Shown: positions 35,740-45,147 of the stretch, piece after piece
Layout: each line of letters starts with the position of its first letter
How positions within the stretch are numbered: position 1 is the stretch's first letter
Assembly (NCBI RefSeq): GCF_000719335.1
Contig: NZ_JOGB01000040.1
Location: 1-61,519, forward strand
DNA from: Streptomyces sp. NRRL S-87
Lineage (GTDB): Bacteria; Actinomycetota; Actinomycetes; Streptomycetales; Streptomycetaceae
Length of the DNA stretch: 61,519 bases
Direction of reading: 5' to 3'
Program-made: the position numbers and the translations under genes
The notes under the pieces: model-generated
What the model was told of the DNA's origin: nothing
The model's input: only the letters and a program-made list of their open reading frames with translations
The model's database searches: none

Positions 35740-37695
35740 ATGAGAAGACGACGCAGCGGGCAGTCACGCGCGCTGATCGCCGCCGCCGCGGTGCTGCCGG
35801 CCCTCGCGGGCGCGCTCACCTTCGGCGCCCCGTCCGCCCAGGCCGCCGATCCGGCCCCCGGCGGACGCGTCGCACTGCAGGGCACCCAGCCCGCCTGGGC
35901 CACCGGCCCGGCGGACCTCGGCAGCGCCGCGCGCCAGGCCACGGTCACGGCCCGCGTGCACCTCGCCGGCCGCGACCCGCAGGGCCTGACCGCCTTCGCG
36001 ACCGCCGTCTCGGACCCGCACTCGCCCCTCTACGGCCAGTACCTGACGGCCGACCAGGCCCGCAGCCGGTTCGGTGCCACCGAAGGCCAGAAGGCCGCCG
36101 TCGCCGCCTGGCTGCGCTCCGCGGGCCTCACCGTGACCGCGACCAACGACCACTACATCGAGGTCACGGGCACCGTCGCCGCCGCCGAGCAGGCCTTCGC
36201 CACCCCCCTGCACAGCTTCCGCAAGGACGGCCGCACCTACCGCGCCCCGGTCCGCAACGCCACCGCCCCGGCCTCGGTCGCCGCCGCCGTGCTGACCGTC
36301 TCCGGCCTCGACGACGCCCCGCACCGGGCCTCGCACAAGGACACCCTGCCCCGCCCGGGCCAGGGCTTCCGCAACTCCGGCCCGTTCTCCAGCTACTACG
36401 GCTCGCGCACCGCGACCTCCCTGCCGTCCGCGTACGGCAGGAAGGTCCCGTACGCGATCAAGGGCTACACCGGCCGCCAGCTGCGCGCCGCCTACGGCGC
36501 CGGCCGCTACACCGGCAAGGGCGTCACGGTCGCGATCACCGACGCGTACGCCTCGCCGACCATCGCCAAGGACGCCCGCACGTACGCGGCCCGCAACGGC
36601 GACGCCCCGTACCGCACCGGCGGCCTGCGCCAGGTCACCCCGGCGAAGTACACCCACGTCAAGGACTGCGACGCGGCCGGGTGGTACGGCGAGGAGACCC
36701 TCGACGTCGAGGCCGTGCACGCGGTCGCTCCCGAGGCGAAGATCGTCTACGTCGCGGGCGCCTCCTGCAACGACCCCGACCTGCTCGACGCCCTCGACAA
36801 GGTCGTCGACAAGCACCTCGCCGACATCGTCTCCAACTCCTGGGGCGACGTCGAGGCCAACCAGACCCCGGCCCTCGCGGCCGCCTACGACCACACCTTC
36901 AAGATGGGTACGGCCGAGGGCATCGGCTTCTACTTCTCCTCCGGCGACGACGGCGACGAGGTCGCCAACACCGGCAAGAAGCAGGTCGACACCCCCGCCA
37001 ACTCCTCCTGGGTGACCGCGGTCGGCGGCACGTCGCTGGCCGTCGGCAAGGGCGACACGTACAAGTTCGAGACCGGCTGGGGCACCAAGAAGGCCGCCCT
37101 CTCGGCCGACGGCACGTCCTGGACCGGCTTCCCGGGCGCCTTCACCAGCGGCGCCGGCGGCGGCACCAGCACCACCGTGGCCCAGCCCTTCTACCAGCGC
37201 GGCATCGTCCCCGACGCACTGGCCAAGGCCAACGGCACCAAGCGCATGCGCACCGTGCCCGACGTCGCGGCCGTCGCCGACCCCAACACGGGCTTCCTGG
37301 TGGGCCAGACGCAGTCCTGGGCGGGCGGCAAGCTCGCGTACGGCGAGTACCGCATCGGCGGCACCTCGCTCGCGGCCCCGGTCATCGCGGGCATCCAGGC
37401 GCTGGCCCAGCAGGCGCTCCAGAAGCCGATCGGCTTCGCCAACCCGGGCTTCTACAGCCGTGTGAACTCGCGCTGGCCGATGCTCCACGACGTCACCGAC
37501 CACCCGCTGGGCGCCCAGGGCCTGGCCGTGGCCCGCGTCGACTTCGTGAACGGCGTCGACGCCAGCGGCGGCCTGGCGACCTCGGTCCGCAGCCTCGGCA
37601 AGGACAGCTCCCTGCACGCGGTCCGCGGCTACGACCTGGTGACCGGCGTCGGCTCCCCGGGGCCGTACTACGTCGCCTCGCACAGCCGGCGCTGA
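35740..37695 (+). CDS. Secreted S53 family (sedolisin/kumamolisin) peptidase
   Basis: 651 aa from ATG 35740, which has AGGGA upstream and begins MRRRRSG; ATG 35725 is in frame but has no site. The signal peptide is about 1-36 (ALIAAAAVLPALAGALTFGAPSAQAA). The S53 prodomain spans about 55-185. The catalytic part has Glu318 and Asp322 in EETLDVEAVHAVAP, the oxyanion Asp in SSGDDG and nucleophile Ser543 in GGTSLAAP. It is an acid-active serine-carboxyl endopeptidase, exported and self-processed. It stands alone between two strong terminators. Confidence 0.94.
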   Translation: MRRRRSGQSRALIAAAAVLPALAGALTFGAPSAQAADPAPGGRVALQGTQPAWATGPADLGSAARQATVTARVHLAGRDPQGLTAFATAVSDPHSPLYGQYLTADQARSRFGATEGQKAAVAAWLRSAGLTVTATNDHYIEVTGTVAAAEQAFATPLHSFRKDGRTYRAPVRNATAPASVAAAVLTVSGLDDAPHRASHKDTLPRPGQGFRNSGPFSSYYGSRTATSLPSAYGRKVPYAIKGYTGRQLRAAYGAGRYTGKGVTVAITDAYASPTIAKDARTYAARNGDAPYRTGGLRQVTPAKYTHVKDCDAAGWYGEETLDVEAVHAVAPEAKIVYVAGASCNDPDLLDALDKVVDKHLADIVSNSWGDVEANQTPALAAAYDHTFKMGTAEGIGFYFSSGDDGDEVANTGKKQVDTPANSSWVTAVGGTSLAVGKGDTYKFETGWGTKKAALSADGTSWTGFPGAFTSGAGGGTSTTVAQPFYQRGIVPDALAKANGTKRMRTVPDVAAVADPNTGFLVGQTQSWAGGKLAYGEYRIGGTSLAAPVIAGIQALAQQALQKPIGFANPGFYSRVNSRWPMLHDVTDHPLGAQGLAVARVDFVNGVDASGGLATSVRSLGKDSSLHAVRGYDLVTGVGSPGPYYVASHSRR

Positions 37696-37716
37696 CACCC
37701 TGACGGCACCGTGACG

Positions 37717-37765
37717 GACGGGCCGGGGGTCGATGACCCGACAGGTCATCGACCCCCGGCCCGTC
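37717..37765 (+). terminator. 22-bp perfect hairpin after the S53 peptidase
   Basis: Bases 37717-37738 and 37744-37765 are exactly complementary (core GGGCCGGGGGTCGATGACC) around a five-base loop CGACA. TTCCT follows. It starts 21 bases after the stop codon. Confidence 0.93.
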
Positions 37766-37844
37766 TTCCTGTGATGATCAGTACGTCCCGGCCGGCCACC
37801 CCGGCCGGGAGGCGCGACCGACCACCGACCGGGAGGACTGCCCC

Positions 37845-38189
37845 ATGCCCGCCTACGCGATAGCCCACCTGCGCGACGTGACCCCGCACCCCGACATCCC
37901 CGAGTACATCGAGCGCATCGGCGCCACCATGGCCCCGTACGGCGGACGCTTCCTGGTGCACAACACCGCGCACGAGGTCCGGGAAGGCGACTGGCCCGGA
38001 CACGTCGTCCTCATCGGCTTCCCGGACATCGCCGCGGCCCGCGCCTGGTGGGACTCCCCGGCGTACCAGGAGATCGCCCCGCTGCGCTCCCGCCACATCA
38101 CGGGCGACATCATCCTCGTCGAGGGCGTCCCCGAGGGCTACGACCCCACCGCGACCGCCGCGGCCATGCGCACCGCGTTCCCGTCCTGA
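37845..38189 (+). CDS. DUF1330 family protein
   Basis: 114 aa; ATG with GGGAGGA upstream. A dimeric ferredoxin-like fold is expected: MPAYAIAHLRDVTPHPDIPEYIERIGATMAPYGGRFLVH, then GHVVLIGFPDIAAARAWWDSPAYQEIAPLRS. It is a complete match to the usual length of the family. The function is unknown. It is monocistronic, with a strong terminator before it. Confidence 0.92.
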   Translation: MPAYAIAHLRDVTPHPDIPEYIERIGATMAPYGGRFLVHNTAHEVREGDWPGHVVLIGFPDIAAARAWWDSPAYQEIAPLRSRHITGDIILVEGVPEGYDPTATAAAMRTAFPS

Positions 38190-38417
38190 CCGGGTCGCCG
38201 GGCACCGGCCGTCCACGCGCCCGCGGGGGATGCCGTTGAACGAGTTCTCCGAACGCACCACGTCCGTCGGAGGTGTGGGGACGGACCGGCCGTTCTTCGA
38301 GTCCGTCAGGTACTCGGCCCGGTGTCAGGACTGCGCTGCGGAGCCGGCGTGCTGGGGTGTCCAGGCCCTGGTGAACGGCTCGTTGCGCTGGGACGCGGCG
38401 TTTACGATGTACTTGTC
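38190..38417 (+). promoter_or_regulatory. Promoter region of the BTAD regulator gene, probably leaderless
   Basis: These 228 bases hold a short frame (38230-38421) with no homology I recognise. A -10-like TACGAT (38403-38408) lies ten bases before the ATG at 38418, and no ribosome-binding site is present, so a leaderless mRNA is likely. TTGTCATGATCACAA (38413-38427) straddles the start codon and has inverted TTGT/ACAA ends, a possible autoregulatory site. Confidence 0.4.
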
Positions 38418-41400
38418 ATGATCACAATGAAGGTGCTCGGCGCGTTCCGGGTCGAGGTCGACGGCCGACCGGTCGACGCCGGCGGTCGGCTCGCCCGGAT
38501 GGTCCTGGTCCAACTGCTGCTCGCCCGCGGGGCGGTCGTACCCACGGAGCGGATCATCGAGCGGCTGTGGCCGGCCCGCGTGCCGTCGAGCGCGCAGGCG
38601 TCGCTGCACGCCTACGTCGCACGCCTGCGGCGCGTGCTCGAGCCGGAGCGGGCCCCGCGTACGCCCGCCCGGCTGCTGGTCAGCGCGCCGTACGGATACG
38701 CCCTGGCCCTGGCGCAGGACGCCGTGGACGCCTGGGTGTTCGAGAGCCGGGTGGCGGACCGCTCCCTGGCGGAGCTGCCTGCCGGTGCCGCCGCCGAGGG
38801 CCTGGCCGGGGCCCTGGCCTCGTGGGGCGGTCAGCCGTACGCCGAGTTCGCCGACGCGCCGTGGACCGCCGGTGAACGCGCCCGCCTGGAGGAGCTCCAC
38901 CGCACCGCCCGGGAACGGCTCGCCGCGGCACGGCTGGGCTGCGGGCAGGCAGCCCAAGCCCTCGCCGACGCGGGCGCGCTGACCCGCGAGCAGCCCTTGC
39001 ACGAGGAGGGCTGGCGGCTGTTGGCCCTCGCCCTGTGGGCCCGCGACCGTCAGGGGGACGCCCTGGCCGCGCTGCGGCGGGCCCGGCACGTCCTCGGGGA
39101 GGAGCTCGGCGTCGAACCCGGGCCCGCCCTCCTGGAACTGGAACAGGCCCTGCTGCACCAGCGCCTGGACGTGCTCCACCGGGCGACCGGGTCGCCGGCC
39201 GCGGCCACCGTGCACGCCGGGGCGGCCACCACCCCGGTGCCGGGTCCGGCACGCGCTCCGGGCCGGGCGACGGCGGCGCATCCGGTCACGGCCGACGTCC
39301 CGGCGACGGCCGCAGGTCCGGAAACGGCCGCGGATCCGGCGACGGCCGCTGTGGCTGCACCGGCCGCCGGAACGGCAACGGCCGCGGATCCGGCCACGGC
39401 GGTCGTCCCGGCAACCGCCACGGAGCCGGGTGCTGCCGCGGCCCCGGCAGCACCACCGGCCCCCGGCCGCGGGCAACCGGCGCTGCTGACGCCGGAGCTG
39501 CTCCTGGGGCGGGACGCGGAGCTGGCCGGGCTGGCCGCCGCCGCGGACCGGGCCCGGGCCGGACGGGCCCAGGTGGTCCTGGTCTCCGGCGAGGCCGGCA
39601 TCGGCAAGTCCAGCCTCCTGCACACCGCCGTCCGCCAACTGCCCGAGCAGGGCTGGCTGGTCGGCCACGGGCAGTGCCCGGAGACCGACGGGGCCCCGCC
39701 CGGCCGGGCCTGGTTCGACATGCTGCCGGACCTGGCGCGGACCGCGTCGCCGGGCCCGTACGCCGATGAGCTCAGCCCCCTCCTGGCCCCCGGCACCGCG
39801 GGCGACTCCGCGCAGCCGGAGGGCAGCCCGGCCCGGCGCTTCCGCCTGCACAGGGCGCTGCTCGGCTGGCTCCGGGACACGGCCGTGCGGCAGCCGCTGG
39901 CGATCGTGCTCGACGACCTGCACCGGGGCGACTCGGAGAGCATCGAGCTGTTCCTGCTCTGCGCCGAGGAGCTGCGCGACGTACCGCTGCTGCTGGTGGG
40001 CTCGTACCGGACCGGCGAGGGCGATCTGACCGGGGCGCTCGCCCGGCTGGCCGCCTGCTCGCCGGTGCGGCTGGCGTTGGGCGGCCTGTCGGACGACCAT
40101 GCGGTGGAGCTGCTGCAGCGCGGCGCGGCGGACATGAGCGACCACGCCGCGGTGGCCCTGGCGGAGCGGGCCGGGGGCAACCCGTTCTACTTGCGCGAGA
40201 GCGCGCTCCTGCTGGCCGGCGAGGGCGAGCAGCAGGCGCTGGCCCGGGTTCCGCAAGGGGTCCAGGACGTGCTGCGGCGACGGCTGGCCCTGCTCGCGCC
40301 GACCGTCACGGCCGGGTTGCGGCTGGCGGCCGTCGCCGGCCGCGAGGCCCCCGTGGCCCTGCTCGTGCACGCCGCCGACAGCGATGCCGAGCAGCTCCTC
40401 GACGCGCTGGACACGGGAGTGACCGCCGGTCTGCTCACCGAGCCGCGTCCGGGCACGGTCCGCTTCACCCACGCCCTCGTCCGGGACGCCCTGGAGGGCG
40501 ACCTCACGCGCCTGCGGCTGGCCCGGATGCATTCCCGACTGGGCCGGGGCCTGATCGCCCTCGGCTCGGACGACGTCGCCGCCACCGCCCACCACCTCCT
40601 GCGGGCGGCCGCGGTCGTGACCGCCGACGCCGGGCCCGCGGTCCGCCACGCCCGGCTCGCGTGCGAGCAGGCGGTGCGCCGCTACGCCCCGCAGAACGCC
40701 GAGGCCCTCCTGGACGCGGCCCTCGGGCTCCTCACGGACCATCCGGCCGCCTTCGCCGACCAGGATGTGGCGCTGTTGCGGGTGATGCTGCTCGGGCAGC
40801 TGGTGGACTGCCGGATCCGGATGGGAGCCGTGGTCCCCGCCCGGGAGGCGCAGGAGCAGGCCGTCCGGGTGGCCCGGGCCGAGGGCCGGGCAGACCTGCT
40901 GGTCGCGGCCTGGACCACCTGGACCGAGCCGACGCCCTGGCGGGTGCGCCCGTACGCGGCCTCCGACCCGGAGGCCGTCGAGGAGCTCGGCGAGCTCCTG
41001 GAGGACCCGGGGCTGACCGACCGGCAGCGCTGCCTGCTCCTGGACCAACTGTCCGACGCACTGGACGACACCGATCCCCGCGCGGTGGCCGTGGCACGGC
41101 AGGCCGTGGACCTCGCCCGGACCGTGGGCGAACCGCGACTACGGGGCCTGACCCTCACCTCCCTGCTGCGCAAGGTCGACTGCGAACTCGACCCCGCCCC
41201 CTACCTGGAGCTCCACCGGGAACTCGGCGAGGTGGCCGACGCCCAGGACAGCCCCGAGTACTCCTGGATGAGCGCCTACACCGCCGCCCGGATCGCCGCC
41301 GCCGACAACGACCCGGCGGAAATGGAACGGTGCCTCGTACGGGCGGACGGGATCGCCCGGCGGTACGGGCTCCAGGGCGCGTTCGCGGTGGCCAGGCTGC

Positions 41401-42008
41401 GCCGGCCCATGCTCGCCATGGCCCGGGGGCGGTTCGAGGAGGCCGAGGAGGCCATGGCGTCGGCGGTGGCGGAGCTGCGCGCCCGGGGAGCGGTGGACCT
41501 GAGCGGGCTGGCCGCCCTGGGCCTGGGGTGCATGCGGCTGCAGCAGGGCCGGCTGGCCGAGATGGTGCCTGTGCTGCTCGTGGTGTGGGAGCGGTACAAG
41601 CCGCACAACGAAGGCCTCGCCGCGCTGGCGCTGCTGGCCGACGGCCGTCCCGAGGAGGCCCGGGAGATCTTCGGCCAACGCGTGCCGCTGCGGCGCGACT
41701 TCGCCTTCTCCATCCTGGCCGGGCTGCGCGGCATGGCCGCCGTCGCCCTCGGCGACACGGCGGCCGCCACCGAGGTGTACGAGGACCTGGTGCCCCTGGA
41801 GGGGCTGGCCGGCGGCACGAGCAGCCTGAGCCTCGCGTTCCGGCCCGTCGCGCAGACCCTCGGGGAGCTGGCCGGGTTCCTGGGCCGCCCCGAAGCGGCC
41901 CGGCGCCATTTCCGCGAAGCCGAGCGGGTGGCGGCCGCCTGGGACTCCCCCCACTGGGCGGGCGCGGCGCGGTCCGCCCTGGCCGCACTGCCGCCGGCGC
42001 CCGCGTAG
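38418..42008 (+). CDS. BTAD/SARP-type transcriptional regulator with AAA domain
   Basis: 1196 aa from ATG 38418 (MITMKVLGAF; Met4 is an alternative). An OmpR-like winged helix (about 4-95, KVLGAFRVEVDGRPVDAGGRLARMVLVQLLL) is followed by a bacterial transcriptional activation domain (about 100-250). Then comes a 100-residue Ala/Pro/Thr linker of PATAA-type repeats, an AAA ATPase with P-loop VSGEAGIGKSSLL (about 395) and LDDLHRGDSESIEL, and a long helical TPR-like C-terminus. Such large SARPs activate secondary metabolism or development; AfsR is the known relative. It could act on the pigment cluster 3 kb upstream, but this is unproven. It is convergent with the LLM gene, only nine bases apart. 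Confidence 0.9.
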   Translation: MITMKVLGAFRVEVDGRPVDAGGRLARMVLVQLLLARGAVVPTERIIERLWPARVPSSAQASLHAYVARLRRVLEPERAPRTPARLLVSAPYGYALALAQDAVDAWVFESRVADRSLAELPAGAAAEGLAGALASWGGQPYAEFADAPWTAGERARLEELHRTARERLAAARLGCGQAAQALADAGALTREQPLHEEGWRLLALALWARDRQGDALAALRRARHVLGEELGVEPGPALLELEQALLHQRLDVLHRATGSPAAATVHAGAATTPVPGPARAPGRATAAHPVTADVPATAAGPETAADPATAAVAAPAAGTATAADPATAVVPATATEPGAAAAPAAPPAPGRGQPALLTPELLLGRDAELAGLAAAADRARAGRAQVVLVSGEAGIGKSSLLHTAVRQLPEQGWLVGHGQCPETDGAPPGRAWFDMLPDLARTASPGPYADELSPLLAPGTAGDSAQPEGSPARRFRLHRALLGWLRDTAVRQPLAIVLDDLHRGDSESIELFLLCAEELRDVPLLLVGSYRTGEGDLTGALARLAACSPVRLALGGLSDDHAVELLQRGAADMSDHAAVALAERAGGNPFYLRESALLLAGEGEQQALARVPQGVQDVLRRRLALLAPTVTAGLRLAAVAGREAPVALLVHAADSDAEQLLDALDTGVTAGLLTEPRPGTVRFTHALVRDALEGDLTRLRLARMHSRLGRGLIALGSDDVAATAHHLLRAAAVVTADAGPAVRHARLACEQAVRRYAPQNAEALLDAALGLLTDHPAAFADQDVALLRVMLLGQLVDCRIRMGAVVPAREAQEQAVRVARAEGRADLLVAAWTTWTEPTPWRVRPYAASDPEAVEELGELLEDPGLTDRQRCLLLDQLSDALDDTDPRAVAVARQAVDLARTVGEPRLRGLTLTSLLRKVDCELDPAPYLELHRELGEVADAQDSPEYSWMSAYTAARIAAADNDPAEMERCLVRADGIARRYGLQGAFAVARLRRPMLAMARGRFEEAEEAMASAVAELRARGAVDLSGLAALGLGCMRLQQGRLAEMVPVLLVVWERYKPHNEGLAALALLADGRPEEAREIFGQRVPLRRDFAFSILAGLRGMAAVALGDTAAATEVYEDLVPLEGLAGGTSSLSLAFRPVAQTLGELAGFLGRPEAARRHFREAERVAAAWDSPHWAGAARSALAALPPAPA

Positions 42009-42017
42009 CGCGGGCCG

Positions 42018-42956
42018 TCACCGCAGGGGCGGCCGGTCCGGGGAGGGCCCGGCCAGTTCGGCCATGAACTCCGCCGCGAGGTCGAGGAACTGCTCGGGCG
42101 ACTCCGTGGTCAGCTGGAGGTCCACGAGCACCTCGTCGCTCCCCGCCCGGCACATCGCCCGGAGGTGGTCGCAGATCTGGCGCACGGTCCCCGTGCGGTG
42201 GGTCTCCGCAGGGTCGGCCTCGGCGGTCGTGACCTCGGGGTTCACCCGGAACACCCGGCGCAGTCCGGCCGGGTCCCGCCCGGCCCGCTCGGCGGCCTCC
42301 GCGGCGACCGCCCAGAGGCCGTCGAACCAGGGCAGCGGCATCGAGGCGCCGAGCCAGCCGTCCGCGCGCCGGCCCACCCGCTCCAGCGCGGGCGGGGTGA
42401 AGCCGCCCAGCAGGACCGGCGGCCTGGGACCCTGGAGGGGTTTGGGGAGGACGGTCGACTCGGGGATCGTCCACAGCGGCCCGGTGTGGGCGACCGTGTC
42501 GGACCGCCACACGGCATCGAGGACGTCGAGGGTCTCCTCCAGCCGCGCGCCGCGGCCCTGCCAGGGGATCCCGGCGGCCTGGTACTCCTCGCGCATCCAG
42601 CCCAGCCCGAGGCCCACGTCCAGGCGTCCGCGGCTGATCAGGTCGAGGGTCGTCAGTGCCCGCGCGAGCACCAGCGGCGGCTGCCACAGCGCGTTGAGCG
42701 TGCTGCTGCCGAGGCGTACCCGCTCGGTGGCCGTGGCCGCCAGGCCCAGGGCGAGCAGCGGGTCGAGGTGGGTGGCGTACCGGACGGGCATCGGCTTGCC
42801 GCCGGGGTAGCCGTCGGGGGAGACGAGCGGGGCCAGGAGCCGGTCGGCCACCCAGAGGCTGTGGCAGCCCAGTGCCTCCAGCGCCGTGCACATCGCGGCG
42901 GTGCGGTCGGGATCGGCGAACGGGCCGAACTGGGGGACGGAGAATCCGATGCGCAT
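42018..42956 (-). CDS. LLM-class F420-dependent oxidoreductase
   Basis: 312 aa from ATG 42956 (MRIGFSVPQFGPF); the upstream frame is Pro-rich repeat translation. TIM-barrel luciferase-like fold with EALGCHSLWVADR, TATERVRLGSSTLNALWQPPLVLARALTTLD, RLDVGLGLGWMREEY and RPPVLLGGFTPPALERVGRRADGWLG, all typical for F420-using actinobacterial members. The substrate is unknown. Its 5' flank holds G-quadruplex-forming tracts. Confidence 0.92.
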   Translation of the reverse strand: MRIGFSVPQFGPFADPDRTAAMCTALEALGCHSLWVADRLLAPLVSPDGYPGGKPMPVRYATHLDPLLALGLAATATERVRLGSSTLNALWQPPLVLARALTTLDLISRGRLDVGLGLGWMREEYQAAGIPWQGRGARLEETLDVLDAVWRSDTVAHTGPLWTIPESTVLPKPLQGPRPPVLLGGFTPPALERVGRRADGWLGASMPLPWFDGLWAVAAEAAERAGRDPAGLRRVFRVNPEVTTAEADPAETHRTGTVRQICDHLRAMCRAGSDEVLVDLQLTTESPEQFLDLAAEFMAELAGPSPDRPPLR

Positions 42957-42975
42957 CGGTGCGGGTACCTCGATC

Positions 42976-43041
42976 GGGGCGGGGACGGGACGGGGCGGGG
43001 ACGGCACGGGGCAGGACGGCACGGGACCGGGCGGGGCGGGG
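42976..43041 (+). repeat. Two G-quadruplex-type G-tract clusters
   Basis: 42976-43000 holds five G runs of three to four bases with loops of one or two bases (GGGGCGGGGACGGGACGGGG...). 43023-43041 holds four more (GGGACCGGGCGGGGCGGGG). They sit on the plus strand in the 153-bp gap upstream of the LLM gene, which is on the minus strand, so they lie on its template strand. Confidence 0.7.
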
Positions 43042-43109
43042 CGGTCCGGAGGAGGAGGTGGGGATCCGGGAGCGGGGCCCGGGGAGGGCGGCCGGTCGCC
43101 GACGGCACG

Positions 43110-43790
43110 TCAAGAGGCGGCGTGCCGACCGCGGATCCGGTCGGTCTCGCGGCGGTACTGCCGCTGCCCGAGGAGCTTCCACAGCACGCGGGCGGGCAGG
43201 GGCAGACGGGCGAGGAACTCCTCGCGTTCCTCCGGCGGCGTGTCCTCCAGGATCGCGCCCAGGGCGATCATCAGCCGGTTGCGGGGCGTCTCGGCGAGGC
43301 CGCGTTCCCCCACCGCACGCCACTGCTCCTCGTTCACGTGCAGGGCGACGAGCGGCATGACCTCCCGTTCCTCCTCGTCGAGGTGGGCGCACAGCTGACG
43401 GTGGTGCCTGCGCAGCGCCTCGGCGAGTTCGTCACGGTCCTCGGGCAGGGCCCGCGCCTCCCAGCGGTCCATGAGCCCCTGGACCGCGGCGATCCCGTCG
43501 GAGAGCTCGCGGTGCTGCGCCTCCATCGCGAGGACCTGCTCGGCGTCGAGGTCCAGGTGGCGCAGCAGCACCGGCCAGAGCACCTCGTCCTCGCCGGTGT
43601 GGTGGGCGTGCAGCCCGACGGAGTACTGCCGCCAGTGCTCGGCGAGGACCCCGGAGCGCGCCGTGTCGGCGGGCCGCACGTCCTGGACGAGTTCGGCCAG
43701 CAGGCGCGACTCGCGGCGGAACACCTGGTGGATCATCGCCATCTCGCGGGTGTAGGGGTGGGTGGGGGAGTCTGTGTTGCTCGAAGTCAT
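43110..43790 (-). CDS. Hemerythrin domain protein
   Basis: 226 aa from ATG 43790 (MTSSNTD). A four-helix bundle with the expected iron ligands: MIHQVFRRESRLL, HAHHTGEDEVLWP (H, H, E), MEAQHRELSDGI and RRHHRQLCAHLDEEEREVMPLV (H, E). It is likely a di-iron O2/NO-binding or sensing protein of the actinobacterial hemerythrin-like group. The C-terminal about 60 residues are a helical extension. It is followed on the same strand by LLM after the G-rich gap, so co-transcription is possible. Confidence 0.92.
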   Translation of the reverse strand: MTSSNTDSPTHPYTREMAMIHQVFRRESRLLAELVQDVRPADTARSGVLAEHWRQYSVGLHAHHTGEDEVLWPVLLRHLDLDAEQVLAMEAQHRELSDGIAAVQGLMDRWEARALPEDRDELAEALRRHHRQLCAHLDEEEREVMPLVALHVNEEQWRAVGERGLAETPRNRLMIALGAILEDTPPEEREEFLARLPLPARVLWKLLGQRQYRRETDRIRGRHAAS

Positions 43791-43841
43791 GGCACCAGTC
43801 TTCGGAACCCTGTTGCAGGGCACTTGCACACGACTTGCGCG

Positions 43842-45053
43842 TCACGACGGGCGGCCGGACCGGACCCGCCGCACCGCCGCCCGGACCCGGCGGCCCCGCT
43901 CGTACCGCAGCCGCGAGTGCCGGTCGAGCTCCTCCAGCAGCCGCTGCGAGCGCTTGTCCACGTCGAGCTCGTCCAGCACCCGGTCCGCGTCCGCGAGCAG
44001 CGCCCCGTGCAGCTGCCACTGCGCGGGCGCGCCCCGCACCTGGTCCAGCAGCAGGTCCGCCAGCAGGTCCCGGCTCCGGCGGGCCATCCGCAGCTCGGCC
44101 GTCAGCCGCCGCTCCTGCTCCTCCGCGTTGGGGCTCACCTGGGCGGTGACCAGCCGCGAGAAGCTGTGCACGGCCAGCGCCATGTGGCCGAACAGGTCCT
44201 GCACCGCCCGGGTCACCGGGGGAGAGAACAGCGGCTCCTCCTCCGTACGGGCCTTCGCCAGGTCCGTCAGCGCCCGGGCCGACACGCGCAGCACCACGGC
44301 GCAGATCTCCAGGGTGTCCAGCCCGGTGCGCAGCACCAGCCGGAACATCAGCCCCTCGCGGACCCGCGGGTTCATCCGCAGACTGTCCTCGGCCTGCCGC
44401 AGTGCCGCGTCCACGCCGGCGATGTCGTTGTCCAGGCGCCGTGCCTCGTGCAGGCGGGAGGCGGCCTCCGCGACGGTGGTCCGCCCGCTCAGCTCCTCCA
44501 CCATGCCCGTCATCAACGCGGCCATCCGGGTCGCCAGGTCGTCGATCGCCCGGCTGGCCGGCTCGACCCACACGGGCGGCGCGACCAGCAGGTTGAACAG
44601 CAGGCCGACCACCGCCCCGATGACCGTCTCCAGTACCCGGTCCCAGGCCGTGGCGCCCACCTGGGTCACCCCCAGCACCAGCATCGCGCTGATCGCGACC
44701 TCCGGGACGAACTCGTCGACCCGCACCAGGTGTCCGACCAGCAACGACGCCAGGATGATCAGCCCGAGGCTCCACCAGGTCAGCCCGACCAGCGCACTGA
44801 AGCCGATGGCGATCAGTACGCCCGCCACCACCGAGTTGACCCGCCGCACGCTGGTGGTGACCGTGGCGTACAGGGTCACCTGGACGACGAGCAGGGCCGT
44901 CAGCGGCGCGGTCAGCGGGGCCGGCTCGTTGCTGAGCTGCAGCGCCACGACGTACGACACCACGGCGGCCCCGGTCGAACGGACGCTCTGGACCACCACC
45001 GGATTGCGGCGGGCGCGCCGCAGCTTGCTGAGGACAGCGGGTTGTTCGGACAT
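43842..45053 (-). CDS. FUSC/aromatic-acid-exporter-like membrane protein
   Basis: 403 aa from ATG 45053. About six helices occupy the first 160 residues (SVRSTGAAVVSYVVALQLS ... LTALLVVQVTLYATVTTSVRRVNSVVAGVLIAIG). They are followed by a long cytosolic helical domain rich in Arg/Leu/Glu (about 170-403). This is the fusaric-acid resistance/aromatic acid exporter (ArAE) architecture, in its short actinobacterial form. The substrate is unknown. It is upstream of the hemerythrin gene on the same strand, with a 51-base gap. Confidence 0.85.
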   Translation of the reverse strand: MSEQPAVLSKLRRARRNPVVVQSVRSTGAAVVSYVVALQLSNEPAPLTAPLTALLVVQVTLYATVTTSVRRVNSVVAGVLIAIGFSALVGLTWWSLGLIILASLLVGHLVRVDEFVPEVAISAMLVLGVTQVGATAWDRVLETVIGAVVGLLFNLLVAPPVWVEPASRAIDDLATRMAALMTGMVEELSGRTTVAEAASRLHEARRLDNDIAGVDAALRQAEDSLRMNPRVREGLMFRLVLRTGLDTLEICAVVLRVSARALTDLAKARTEEEPLFSPPVTRAVQDLFGHMALAVHSFSRLVTAQVSPNAEEQERRLTAELRMARRSRDLLADLLLDQVRGAPAQWQLHGALLADADRVLDELDVDKRSQRLLEELDRHSRLRYERGRRVRAAVRRVRSGRPS

Positions 45054-45147
45054 GCCTACGCCCTTTCCCCACCCACCCCGTCCGATCACATGCGACCCGC
45101 CGGCCCCGTCCGCCCCGCCGGCCTTTTCGGGCCCGTGGCCCCGCCGG

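Noticed and set aside
38230..38421. 63-codon frame upstream of the BTAD regulator
   Set aside because: It has no ribosome-binding site, has mixed third positions and overlaps the regulator promoter and start. It resembles nothing known to me.
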